Of a stretch of DNA of 28,816 bases, positions 14,849 through 22,694 are shown piece by piece. The DNA comes from Bacteroidota bacterium (GTDB lineage: Bacteria; Bacteroidota; Bacteroidia; Bacteroidales; Cfx3-03). How positions within the stretch are numbered: position 1 is the first letter of the stretch; each line of letters begins with the position of its first letter. The notes under the pieces were generated by a model. It worked only from the letters and a program-made list of their open reading frames with translations, was not told the origin of the DNA and did not search any database. The stretch is taken from positions 1 to 28,816 of the forward strand of contig JAUZOX010000003.1 of NCBI GenBank assembly GCA_030706265.1. The letters run 5' to 3'. The position numbers and the translations under genes were made by a program.

Positions 14849-15028
14849 ATGAAAAAACTAAGAATAACGCAGAAGAGAAGTGGTATTGGCTTTCCACTGC
14901 GCCAAAAAAGGACGCTTCAGGCACTGGGGTTCAAAAGAAACCAACAAACCATTGAAGTAACGGGTACACCCCAAATTTTAGGAATGATTTCTAAGGTTTG
15001 TCACTTATTGGTAGTCGAAGAAATTTAG
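14849..15028 (+). CDS. rpmD: Large ribosomal subunit protein L30
   Basis: ATG 14849 to TAG 15026-15028 encodes 59 residues beginning MKKLRITQKRSGIGFPLRQ. The typical L30 pattern is present: K(L/I)RITQxRSxIG, then RTLQALGFKRNQQTIEV, then TPQILGMISKVCHLLVVEE. It is in the expected place between rpsE (11 nt away) and rplO (40 nt away). L30 is a small peripheral 50S protein that is absent from some bacterial phyla but kept here. Confidence 0.95.
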   Translation: MKKLRITQKRSGIGFPLRQKRTLQALGFKRNQQTIEVTGTPQILGMISKVCHLLVVEEI

Positions 15029-15068
15029 GAAATTATTATTTATAACGATAAATAATCTGAAAGATATT

Positions 15069-15515
15069 ATGGAGTTACATAATCTTGAACCAGCAAACGG
15101 AGCAACAAAAAGCTCAAAGCGTATTGGTCGCGGACAAGGATCAGGCAGAGGCGGAACATCGACTCGTGGGCACAAGGGTGCTCAATCGAGGTCAGGTTAT
15201 AGTAGAAAGCTTGGTTTCGAAGGCGGTCAGATGCCTTTGGTACGTCGGGTTCCAAAGTTCGGTTTTAAAAATATCAATCGCGTTGAATACCATTGTATCA
15301 ATCTTGATGCTATTCAAAAATTGGTTGATGAATATAAGTTGAATGCGATCGATGTCGACACTTTAATTCAACATGGTCTTGCTTCCAAAAGACAATTGGT
15401 GAAAGTTTTGGGCCGTGGTGAATTAACGCGCAAAATCGATATTACTGCTCATGCTTTCTCAGCATCTGCATTGAAAGCTATTGAATCAAATGGTGGCGTT
15501 GCCACAAAAATTTAA
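15069..15515 (+). CDS. rplO: Large ribosomal subunit protein L15
   Basis: This 148-residue protein has a long Gly/Arg-rich N-terminal arm (AKSSKRIGRGQGSGRGGTSTRGHKGAQSRSG as a family pattern) that threads into 23S rRNA, FEGGQMPLVRRVPKFGF, and a C-terminal globular domain with VKVLGRGELTRKIDITAHAFSASALKAIES. It is a late assembly protein. It ends 6 nt before secY, the usual neighbour. Confidence 0.97.
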   Translation: MELHNLEPANGATKSSKRIGRGQGSGRGGTSTRGHKGAQSRSGYSRKLGFEGGQMPLVRRVPKFGFKNINRVEYHCINLDAIQKLVDEYKLNAIDVDTLIQHGLASKRQLVKVLGRGELTRKIDITAHAFSASALKAIESNGGVATKI

Positions 15516-15521
15516 CGGTCG

Positions 15522-16889
15522 ATGAAGCGGTTAATCCAAACTATCCAGAACATCTATAAAATAGAGGAATTGCGTAAGCGAATTCTCTATACGTTAGGTA
15601 TTGTACTAATCTACCGTCTTGGTGCTCATGTAGTTCTTCCGGGTGTTGATCCCGAGATGCTAACTAATCTAAGAAACCAATCAAGCAGCGGATTACTTGG
15701 TCTGTTGAACATGTTCTCAGGTGGTGCATTTGCAAATGCCTCCATCTTTGCACTTGGTATCATGCCCTATATCTCTGCTTCCATTGTGGTTCAGCTATTA
15801 GGGATGGCCGTTCCTTATTTTCAGAAATTACAGAAGGAAGGTGAAAGCGGACGTAAAAAAATCAATCAGATTACACGCTGGTTGACTGTTGTTGTCGTAG
15901 CTTTGCAGGCTCCGGGTTATATTGCTAATCTGGTAAATCAATTACCGGCAGGGAGTATTTTCCCGTTTGATCCCGGCATCGCCACACCTCCCGTATTTTT
16001 CTGGGTTTCTTCAGTGATCATTCTTATATCGGGTACCATGTTTATCATGTGGCTTGGTGAACGTATTACGGATAAAGGAATCGGAAATGGAATTTCATTG
16101 ATCATTATGATTGGTATTATTGCCCGACTGCCGTTTGCACTGGCTGCCGAATTCGGTTCACGATTGAGTGAAACCGGTGGCGGTGGATTGGTCGTTTTCC
16201 TTATCGAAATTGCGGTATTGGTAATGGTGGTTTTGATGTGTATACTTCTTGTTCAGGGTACACGCAGAATTCCCGTACAGTATGCAAAGCGCATCGTTGG
16301 AAATAAGCAATACGGTGGTGTAAGACAATATATTCCTCTTAAGGTAAATGCCGCTGGGGTTATGCCGATTATTTTTGCACAGGCGATCATGTTCTTACCT
16401 TTGACCTTTTCGGGTTTCCGAAGTACAGAAGGTGTTTCATGGTTTACCCAGACTTTTACAAATATGAACGGATTCTGGTATAATTTCGTTTACGCGATTA
16501 TGATCGTAATCTTTACATATTTCTATACTGCTATTACGATTCAGCCAAAACAAATGGCTGAGGATATGAAGAAAAACGGAGGATTTATACCGGGCGTAAA
16601 ACCTGGTAGAAAGACTGCTGAGTTTATTGATGACGTAATGTCAAAAATCACACTACCCGGCTCTCTTTTCCTGGCTTTTGTAGCTATTATGCCAGCGTTA
16701 GTACGTGTTTCAGGTGTTAGTACTCAGTTTGCGCAGTTCTATGGTGGTACTTCTTTACTTATCTTGGTAGGTGTTGTTCTTGATACACTTCAGCAAGTAG
16801 AGAGTCACCTGTTAATGCGCCATTATGAAGGTTTGACTAAATCCGGTCGGATTAAAGGACGTAATGCATATCCGGCTGCAGGATTTTAA
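15522..16889 (+). CDS. secY: Protein translocase subunit SecY
   Basis: This 455-residue protein is the pore of the Sec translocon in the inner membrane. Ten hydrophobic segments are visible. The plug region follows TM1 (GVDPEMLTNLRNQSSSGLLGLLNMFSGGAFANASIFALGIMPYISASI, a SecY signature). The cytoplasmic loop RRIPVQYAKRIVG binds the ribosome and SecA, and the loop with MKKNGGFIPGVKPGRKT follows. It lies inside the ribosomal cluster, so translocon supply follows ribosome supply. No adk gene separates it from map. Confidence 0.98.
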   Translation: MKRLIQTIQNIYKIEELRKRILYTLGIVLIYRLGAHVVLPGVDPEMLTNLRNQSSSGLLGLLNMFSGGAFANASIFALGIMPYISASIVVQLLGMAVPYFQKLQKEGESGRKKINQITRWLTVVVVALQAPGYIANLVNQLPAGSIFPFDPGIATPPVFFWVSSVIILISGTMFIMWLGERITDKGIGNGISLIIMIGIIARLPFALAAEFGSRLSETGGGGLVVFLIEIAVLVMVVLMCILLVQGTRRIPVQYAKRIVGNKQYGGVRQYIPLKVNAAGVMPIIFAQAIMFLPLTFSGFRSTEGVSWFTQTFTNMNGFWYNFVYAIMIVIFTYFYTAITIQPKQMAEDMKKNGGFIPGVKPGRKTAEFIDDVMSKITLPGSLFLAFVAIMPALVRVSGVSTQFAQFYGGTSLLILVGVVLDTLQQVESHLLMRHYEGLTKSGRIKGRNAYPAAGF

Positions 16890-16904
16890 AATTACGTTCG
16901 TTCA

Positions 16905-17681
16905 ATGATTGAAATTAAAACTAAAGAAGACATTAGTCTTTTAAGACAAAGTTCTTTACTTGTTGGAAAAACATTGGCTGAAGTAGCCAAATATTTAAAA
17001 CCAGGTATCCAGACAAAAGAGCTGGATGTGATAGCTGAAACGTTTATTCGCGATTCAGGAGCTATTCCGGCCTTTAAAAATTATGGTAGTTTTCCTGCTA
17101 CCCTCTGCATCTCTGTTAATGATGAAGTGGTGCACGGAATCCCGGGGAAGCGCATTTTAAAGGATGGGGATATCGTCTCTTTGGATTGCGGAGTTGTTCT
17201 GAATGGTTATTATGGCGATTCGGCTTATACCTTTGGTGTAGGCGAAATCAGCCAGGACGTTCGGGACCTTTTAACCAGAACGAAAGAGTCACTTTACCTG
17301 GGGATTGAACAGGCAGTAGCGGGAAACCGGATCGGTGATATCGGTTGTGCTGTTCAAACCTATGTTGAGAAATTTGGATATGGCGTTGTTCGTGATTTGG
17401 TTGGGCATGGTATTGGAAAGCGGCTGCATGAAAAACCAGAAGTGCCTAATTACGGAAAACGGGGTACAGGAATTATGCTTCAGGAAGGCATGGTTATTTG
17501 TATCGAGCCAATGATTAATCTGGGAAAGAAAAGCATCTATCAGGAAGATGATGGATGGACTATCCGTACCAGCGACCGAAAGCCTTCCGCTCATTTCGAA
17601 CATGAAGTTGCAATCGGTAAAGAAAAGGCTGATATCTTATCAAGTTTTGAGGAAATTGAAAAAGTATTGACAACGAACTAA
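16905..17681 (+). CDS. map: Methionine aminopeptidase, type I
   Basis: This 258-residue cytosolic enzyme removes the initiator Met from new proteins. All five metal ligands are in place: Asp94 (VSLDCG), Asp105 (YYGDSAY), His168 (GHGIG), Glu201 (IEPM) and Glu232 (HFEHEV). The substrate-side His77 is also present. No N-terminal zinc-finger extension exists, so it is the ordinary bacterial type Ia. It lies 15 nt after secY and 12 nt before infA; the pairing with IF-1 in this cluster is widespread. Confidence 0.98.
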   Translation: MIEIKTKEDISLLRQSSLLVGKTLAEVAKYLKPGIQTKELDVIAETFIRDSGAIPAFKNYGSFPATLCISVNDEVVHGIPGKRILKDGDIVSLDCGVVLNGYYGDSAYTFGVGEISQDVRDLLTRTKESLYLGIEQAVAGNRIGDIGCAVQTYVEKFGYGVVRDLVGHGIGKRLHEKPEVPNYGKRGTGIMLQEGMVICIEPMINLGKKSIYQEDDGWTIRTSDRKPSAHFEHEVAIGKEKADILSSFEEIEKVLTTN

Positions 17682-17693
17682 ACCACTAAATTA

Positions 17694-17912
17694 ATGGCTA
17701 AGCAAGCATCAATTGAACAAGATGGTGTTGTAATCGAATCGTTGGGTAACGCGATGTTCCGGGTTGAATTGGAAAACGGACATGTTATCACTGCCCATAT
17801 TTCTGGAAAGATGAGGATGCATTACATCAAAATTCTTCCAGGCGATAAGGTAAAAGTTGAGATGTCTCCTTATGATTTGACCAAAGGCCGGATTTCGTTC
17901 AGATACAAATAA
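17694..17912 (+). CDS. infA: Translation initiation factor IF-1
   Basis: This 72-residue S1/OB-fold protein blocks the ribosomal A site during initiation. MAKQASIEQDGVVIESLGNAMFRVELENGH, IRM-type HISGKMRMHYIKILPGDKVKVEMSPYDLTKGRISFRYK is the standard sequence, split here by HVITA. Length is exactly the family's. It precedes rpmJ by 30 nt. Confidence 0.98.
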   Translation: MAKQASIEQDGVVIESLGNAMFRVELENGHVITAHISGKMRMHYIKILPGDKVKVEMSPYDLTKGRISFRYK

Positions 17913-17942
17913 TGGAATGAGGATATTTAATACATAAAAAAG

Positions 17943-18059
17943 ATGAAGGTCAGAACATCAATAAAGAAAAGGACTCCTGATTGTAAAATCGTACGTCGTA
18001 AAGGAGTGTTGTACGTGATTAACAAAAAGAATCCAAAGTACAAACAAAGGCAAGGTTAA
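17943..18059 (+). CDS. rpmJ: Large ribosomal subunit protein L36 (zinc-free form)
   Basis: ATG 17943 to TAA 18057-18059 encodes 38 residues, MKVRTSIKKRTPDCK at the start and NPKYKQRQG at the end. The classic form binds one zinc through Cys11, Cys14, Cys27 and His32. Here residues 11, 27 and 33 are Thr, Asn and Tyr, leaving only Cys14, so the metal site is lost and one Lys is inserted. It is therefore the C-minus type seen in Bacteroides. It sits between infA and rpsM as in most bacteria. Confidence 0.95.
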   Translation: MKVRTSIKKRTPDCKIVRRKGVLYVINKKNPKYKQRQG

Positions 18060-18089
18060 TTTTTAAATTTAAATTTCAGATTTCATAAT

Positions 18090-18473
18090 ATGGCACGTAT
18101 TGCAGGTATTGATTTACCGAAAAACAAAAGAGGTGAAATCGGCTTAACTTACATCTTTGGAATCGGACGTAAAAGCGCCCAGTTGATTCTTGATGAAGCA
18201 GGCGTTGATTGGAACAAAAAAGTGCAGGATTGGGATGATGAAGAGCAAAACAAAATCCGCACCATCATCAACGATAATTTCAAAGTTGAAGGAGCCCTTC
18301 GATCTGAAGTTCAGATGAGCATTAAACGTTTAATGGACATCGGTTGCTATCGTGGTATCCGCCATCGTGTAGGTTTGCCTTGTCGTGGTCAATCGACCAA
18401 AAACAATGCTCGTACACGTAAAGGTCGGAAGAAGACAGTTGCTAACAAGAAAAAAGCTCCAAGCAAGGGTTAA
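18090..18473 (+). CDS. rpsM: Small ribosomal subunit protein S13
   Basis: This 127-residue protein is in the 30S head and contacts P-site tRNA and L5 (bridge B1). MARIAGIDLPKNKRGEIGLTYIFGIGRKSAQLIL is the H2TH-like start, and the tail CYRGIRHRVGLPCRGQSTKNNARTRKGRKK is the conserved tRNA-contacting arm. A Lys-rich extension makes it longer than E. coli S13 (118). This is the first gene of the alpha part. Confidence 0.98.
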   Translation: MARIAGIDLPKNKRGEIGLTYIFGIGRKSAQLILDEAGVDWNKKVQDWDDEEQNKIRTIINDNFKVEGALRSEVQMSIKRLMDIGCYRGIRHRVGLPCRGQSTKNNARTRKGRKKTVANKKKAPSKG

Positions 18474-18510
18474 TATTCAGATATTCAAATTTGATTGAAA
18501 TAATCAGCAT

Positions 18511-18903
18511 ATGGCAAAAACCACAAAAACACAATCAAAAAAGCGAGTTGTCAAGGTTGATCCCATCGGAAAAGCTTTTGTTACAGCTACTTTTAATAAC
18601 ATCATTATCTCACTTACCAACAATGCGGGTCAGGTAGTGTCCTGGGCTTCTGCAGGTAAAATGGGATTTAAGGGTTCCAAAAAGAATACACCTTATGCAG
18701 CTCAAATGGCAGCGACTGATTGCGCGAAGACTGCATACGACCTTGGCTTACGCAAGGTTAAGGTTTTTGTAAAAGGTCCGGGTTCCGGTCGTGAATCTGC
18801 TATTCGTACTTTGCATACTGCAGGCATTGAAGTTATGGAGATTCAGGATATTACACCTCTGCCGCACAATGGTTGCCGTCCTCCTAAAAGAAGAAGGGTA
18901 TAA
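18511..18903 (+). CDS. rpsK: Small ribosomal subunit protein S11
   Basis: This 130-residue platform protein lies near the E-site mRNA. The FVTATFNNIIISLTNNAGQVVSWASAGKMGFKGSKKNTPYAAQMAA block, then VKGPGSGRESAIRTLHTAGIEVMEIQDITPLPHNGCRPPKRRRV, are invariant features. Normal length; the basic N-terminus replaces the short one of E. coli. Confidence 0.98.
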   Translation: MAKTTKTQSKKRVVKVDPIGKAFVTATFNNIIISLTNNAGQVVSWASAGKMGFKGSKKNTPYAAQMAATDCAKTAYDLGLRKVKVFVKGPGSGRESAIRTLHTAGIEVMEIQDITPLPHNGCRPPKRRRV

Positions 18904-18967
18904 CACTTTGTGAAAAGTGGAAAATAATGGTTTTTAATAATTTAAGTCAGCTAAAAAATAAGTAAGT

Positions 18968-19573
18968 ATGGCAAGATATATTGGCCCGAAGTCAAAGATC
19001 GCCAGAAAGTTCAAAGAAGCAATCTACGGTCACGATAAAAACTTTGAAAAGAAGAACTATCCTCCCGGACAACATGGACAGGCTAGGAAGCGTAAAAAAT
19101 TGTCAGAATATGGGTCTCAGCTTATGGAAAAACAAAAAGCTAAGTACACCTATGGCATTCTTGAGCGTCAGTTTAGAAACATCTTTGCAAAGGCTGCAAG
19201 AAAAACTGGTATCACGGGTACCAATCTTTTGAAATTAATCGAGGCTCGCCTTGATAATGTTGTATATCGTTTAGGTATTGCTCCTACTCGTTCTGCAGCC
19301 CGTCAACTTGTTTCTCACTGTCATATTACAGTTAATGGCAGGATCGTTAATATTCCTTCCTTTGAACTGAAACCCGGTGATGTCATTGGCGTAAGAGAAA
19401 AATCAAAATCTCTGGAAGTTATCGTCAACAGCCTGGCTTCCCGTAGCAATCAGTTTTCCTGGTTAGAATGGGATGGCAGTACCATGAGCGGTAAATTTGT
19501 GAACTTCCCGGAACGCGAAGACATTCCCGAAAATATCCATGAACAATTGATAGTGGAATTGTATTCAAAGTAA
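18968..19573 (+). CDS. rpsD: Small ribosomal subunit protein S4
   Basis: This 201-residue protein is a primary 16S binder and fidelity protein. The N-terminal domain lacks the Cys4 zinc cluster of some S4 proteins. An S4 RNA-binding domain is clear at about 92-155 (RLDNVVYRLGIAPTRSAARQLVSHCHITVNG and VNIPSFELKPGDVIGV). The end IPENIHEQLIVELYSK is typical. In E. coli S4 represses the alpha operon at a pseudoknot; none can be claimed here. Confidence 0.98.
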   Translation: MARYIGPKSKIARKFKEAIYGHDKNFEKKNYPPGQHGQARKRKKLSEYGSQLMEKQKAKYTYGILERQFRNIFAKAARKTGITGTNLLKLIEARLDNVVYRLGIAPTRSAARQLVSHCHITVNGRIVNIPSFELKPGDVIGVREKSKSLEVIVNSLASRSNQFSWLEWDGSTMSGKFVNFPEREDIPENIHEQLIVELYSK

Positions 19574-19628
19574 TAATATTACTTAATTTTATCAGTCAGC
19601 AATTACCAATTCAAAGAACAGCACATTT

Positions 19629-20621
19629 ATGGCAATTTTAGCATTTCAAAAGCCGGAAAAGGTCATCATGCTTGAGAGCGATGATTTCAAAGGCGTATTT
19701 GAATTCAGACCGCTCGAGCCCGGTTTTGGAATAACAATAGGCAATGCCTTAAGGCGCATTTTGTTGTCATCACTGGAAGGGTATGCTATTACATCTGTCA
19801 GGATTGAAGGCGTTGAGCAGGAGTTCTCATCAATCAAAGGCGTGATCGAAGACGTTACAGATATTATTCTTAATCTGAAACAAATCCGCTTTAAACGTCA
19901 GATTGAAGGCGAAACCAGTGAAAAAGCGCACATCGTGATCGGCGGTCAAGATGTATTCAAAGCCGAAGATATTAATAGGTTTCTCTCAGTATTTCAGGTA
20001 CTAAACCCTGAACTGGAGATCTGTCATATGGATCCTTCAGTTAAATTAACCCTTGAGATCAGCATTGACAAGGGAAGAGGTTATGTCCCCGCGGATGAAA
20101 ATAAGGTTTTAAATGCTCCTGTCAATACTATTTTTATCGATTCAATTCATACCCCGATAAAAAACGTAAAGTTTGCAATTGAGAACTATCGTGTAGAGCA
20201 GAAGACTGACTACGAGAAACTGGTTCTTGAGATAACAACCGACGGCTCAATTCACCCCAAAGACGCATTGAAAGAATCTGCAAAGATTCTGATTCAACAT
20301 TTCATGCTCTTCTCCGATGAAAAAATCTCCATCGACAGTGAAGAAAAAACCGTAACCGAAGAATTTGATGAGACTTCTCTGCACATCAGACAATTGCTTA
20401 AGACCAAACTTGTCGACATGGACTTGTCGGTTCGGGCCCTTAACTGTCTGAAAGCAGCTGATGTTGAAACATTGGGTGACCTGGTTGCATTTAATAAAAA
20501 TGATTTGTTGAAGTTCCGTAATTTCGGTAAGAAATCACTCACTGAACTCGAAGAGTTGGTGAAATCCAAGACACTGGAATTCGGGATGAATGTTGCCAAG
20601 TATAAATTAGATAAGGAATAA
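19629..20621 (+). CDS. rpoA: RNA polymerase alpha subunit
   Basis: This 330-residue protein has an N-terminal assembly domain with FEFRPLEPGFGITIGNALRRILLSSLEGYAITSVRIEGV (about 24-63), the dimer and beta/beta'-contacting core. After a linker comes the C-terminal DNA- and activator-binding domain (about 250-320), with LDLS-type MDLSVRALNCLKAADVETLGDLV and LKFRNFGKKSLTELEELV. It assembles the polymerase in the cytoplasm. Its position between rpsD and rplQ is near-universal. Confidence 0.98.
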   Translation: MAILAFQKPEKVIMLESDDFKGVFEFRPLEPGFGITIGNALRRILLSSLEGYAITSVRIEGVEQEFSSIKGVIEDVTDIILNLKQIRFKRQIEGETSEKAHIVIGGQDVFKAEDINRFLSVFQVLNPELEICHMDPSVKLTLEISIDKGRGYVPADENKVLNAPVNTIFIDSIHTPIKNVKFAIENYRVEQKTDYEKLVLEITTDGSIHPKDALKESAKILIQHFMLFSDEKISIDSEEKTVTEEFDETSLHIRQLLKTKLVDMDLSVRALNCLKAADVETLGDLVAFNKNDLLKFRNFGKKSLTELEELVKSKTLEFGMNVAKYKLDKE

Positions 20622-20626
20622 TCGCA

Positions 20627-21139
20627 ATGAGACACAGAAAAGGTATCAATCATTTAGGAAGAACCAGCGATCATCGTCACGCGATGTTGTCGAATATGGC
20701 CGCTTCTCTCATTCTGCATAAACGCATCACTACAACACTTGCCAAGGCAAAGGCGCTTCGTTCTTATGTTGAACCGTTGATTACAAAGTCAAAGGATACT
20801 TCAACCCATTCACAACGAGTTGTTTTCAGCTATCTGCAAAATAAGCAAGCCGTTCACGAACTGTTTTATAATGTATCAGGGAAAATCGCAACCCGTCCGG
20901 GTGGTTACACCCGCATTCTTAAGACAGGCCTTCGTTTAGGCGATAGTTCAGAGATGTGTATGATGGAACTTGTAGATTTCAATACAACTTACAATGTTGT
21001 TAAGGAAACTGCTAAAAAGGCTCCGCGGACACGTCGTGGTAGTCGTAAAAAAGAAACAACAGCAGCTGCCGAACCTGAGGTAAAACCACAGGCTCCTGAA
21101 GAAAAAGCTGCAGAAGGCGATTCAAGCGAAGAACAATAA
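20627..21139 (+). CDS. rplQ: Large ribosomal subunit protein L17 with acidic tail
   Basis: This encodes 170 residues. The first 115 or so are ordinary L17 (MRHRKGINHLGRTSDHRHAMLSNMAASLI, then LRLGDSSEMCMMELVDF). A low-complexity extension of about 40 residues rich in Ala, Glu, Pro and Lys follows, as in many Bacteroidota. It is the last gene of the ribosomal cluster, 5 nt after rpoA, and is followed by a terminator. Confidence 0.97.
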   Translation: MRHRKGINHLGRTSDHRHAMLSNMAASLILHKRITTTLAKAKALRSYVEPLITKSKDTSTHSQRVVFSYLQNKQAVHELFYNVSGKIATRPGGYTRILKTGLRLGDSSEMCMMELVDFNTTYNVVKETAKKAPRTRRGSRKKETTAAAEPEVKPQAPEEKAAEGDSSEEQ

Positions 21140-21157
21140 CATCTGATTTTGTTATAA

Positions 21158-21194
21158 TAAAGAGGATAAAGTTTAATCACTTTGTCCTCTTTTG
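21158..21194 (+). terminator. Terminator at the end of the ribosomal cluster
   Basis: AAGAGGATAAAG (21160-21171) pairs with CTTTGTCCTCTT (21180-21191) with one G-U wobble and an 8-nt loop, followed by TTG-TG-TTT. Outer ATAATAAA/TTTATTAT can extend the stem with a bulge. It lies 20 nt after the rplQ stop. Confidence 0.75.
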
Positions 21195-21246
21195 TGTTTA
21201 TTATATTTCCTCATTTTTTAATTTTAAGGTTTTTCTATAATTCATT

Positions 21247-21254
21247 TATCTTTG
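21247..21254 (+). promoter_or_regulatory. Promoter -7 box of eno
   Basis: TATCTTTG matches TAnnTTTG and lies 49 nt before the enolase ATG, just after the ribosomal terminator. No perfect TTG is found at the -33 distance. It implies eno is transcribed separately from rplQ. Confidence 0.55.
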
Positions 21255-21303
21255 TTTTAAGCCGGGATTAATTTTAATAATTACTTTAAAAAAAGCGTTT
21301 AAA

Positions 21304-22593
21304 ATGAGTTCAATTGCAAATGTTTTCGCACGTCAGATCCTCGACTCACGAGGAAACCCAACTGTTGAAGTTGATGTCATTACTTCTGAAGGTATTTTAG
21401 GCCGGGCAGCAGTCCCTTCTGGCGCCTCTACCGGCGTTCACGAAGCTGTCGAACTGCGTGATGATGATAAGTCTCTTTTCCTTGGAAAAGGTGTTCTCAA
21501 GGCTGTTCATAATGTCAATACAATCATCAACGAAGAGTTGAAAGGGATGATTGTTACAGAACAGAATGAAATAGACCGTAAAATGAATGAACTTGATGGC
21601 ACACCCAATAAGGGCAACCTGGGCGCAAATGCGATCCTTGGTGTGTCGTTAGCCTGTGCCCATGCTGCTGCCCTGGAAACAAATCAATATCTGTTTCGTT
21701 ACGTTGGGGGTGTAAATGCAAATACGCTTCCGATTCCCATGATGAACATCATCAATGGCGGGTCACATGCCGATAATTCAATCGACTTCCAGGAATTCAT
21801 GATCATGCCCGTTGGCGCAGATACTTTTAGTCAGGCTATACGCATGGGGGCAGAAGTATTTCATAACCTGAAGTCTGTTCTCAAAAAGGCGGGATATTCT
21901 ACGAATGTTGGAGACGAAGGTGGGTTTGCACCAAACCTTAAATCAAATGAAGAAGGCGTTCAGGTCATTCTTCAGGCAATAGAACAAGCAGGTTATAAGC
22001 CGGGTGTCGATGTTTGTCTTGCACTTGATCCTGCTTCATCGGAATATTATATCCCGGAAGAGAATGTGTATCACCTGCATAAATCAACCGGAGATAAATT
22101 GACCCCGCCACAGATGGTTGCTTACTGGAAGGAATGGTCCAATAAATACCCTATAATCTCTATTGAAGACGGTATGGCAGAAGACGATTGGGATGGCTGG
22201 AAATTGTTGACCGATACTTTGGGAAAAACGGTTAATCTGGTCGGCGACGATCTGTTTGTTACCAATTCAAAACGTTTACAGATGGGCATTGACAGGGGGG
22301 TAGCCAATTCAATTCTGGTTAAGGTAAACCAAATCGGGACATTGAGCGAAACTATTGATGCCGTTAATCTGGCTTACCGAAATTCGTATACCGCCATCAT
22401 GAGCCACCGTTCAGGCGAAACTGAAGATACCACTATTGCCGACCTTGCCGTAGCATTGAATACCGGACTTATCAAGACAGGTTCTGCAAGCCGGACTGAT
22501 CGTATCGCTAAATACAATCAACTGCTTCGTATTGAAGAGACGCTGGGTGAATCTGCAATTTATCTGGGTAAAAAGTTTAAATACGTAAAATAA
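21304..22593 (+). CDS. eno: Enolase
   Basis: This 429-residue glycolytic enzyme converts 2-phosphoglycerate to phosphoenolpyruvate with magnesium. All the active-site residues can be placed: His155 and Glu164 (GGSHADNSIDFQEF), Glu205 (GDEGGFAP), metal ligands Asp242, Glu288 and Asp315, catalytic Lys340, His368-Arg369-Ser370 (SHRSGETEDT) and Lys391. The N-terminal flexible loop SGASTGVHEAVE is conserved. It is a cytosolic homo-oligomer and in some bacteria part of the RNA degradosome. It follows rplQ on the same strand but has its own promoter box, and ends before a strong terminator. Confidence 0.98.
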   Translation: MSSIANVFARQILDSRGNPTVEVDVITSEGILGRAAVPSGASTGVHEAVELRDDDKSLFLGKGVLKAVHNVNTIINEELKGMIVTEQNEIDRKMNELDGTPNKGNLGANAILGVSLACAHAAALETNQYLFRYVGGVNANTLPIPMMNIINGGSHADNSIDFQEFMIMPVGADTFSQAIRMGAEVFHNLKSVLKKAGYSTNVGDEGGFAPNLKSNEEGVQVILQAIEQAGYKPGVDVCLALDPASSEYYIPEENVYHLHKSTGDKLTPPQMVAYWKEWSNKYPIISIEDGMAEDDWDGWKLLTDTLGKTVNLVGDDLFVTNSKRLQMGIDRGVANSILVKVNQIGTLSETIDAVNLAYRNSYTAIMSHRSGETEDTTIADLAVALNTGLIKTGSASRTDRIAKYNQLLRIEETLGESAIYLGKKFKYVK

Positions 22594-22600
22594 CAATTCA

Positions 22601-22655
22601 TTCAGATCATAAAAAAAGAGACTACTTCATGTAGTCTCTTTTTTTATGATCTGAA
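22601..22655. terminator. Perfect bidirectional terminator
   Basis: A 25-bp stem without mismatch (22601-22625 against 22631-22655) with a TTCAT loop. Seven A's on one arm and seven T's on the other make it work in both directions: it closes eno on the plus strand and the lipoprotein gene on the minus strand. Confidence 0.92.
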
Positions 22656-22694
22656 TATTTTTGTCAACTTAATCTTCAGAAGTTCTGAATCATC

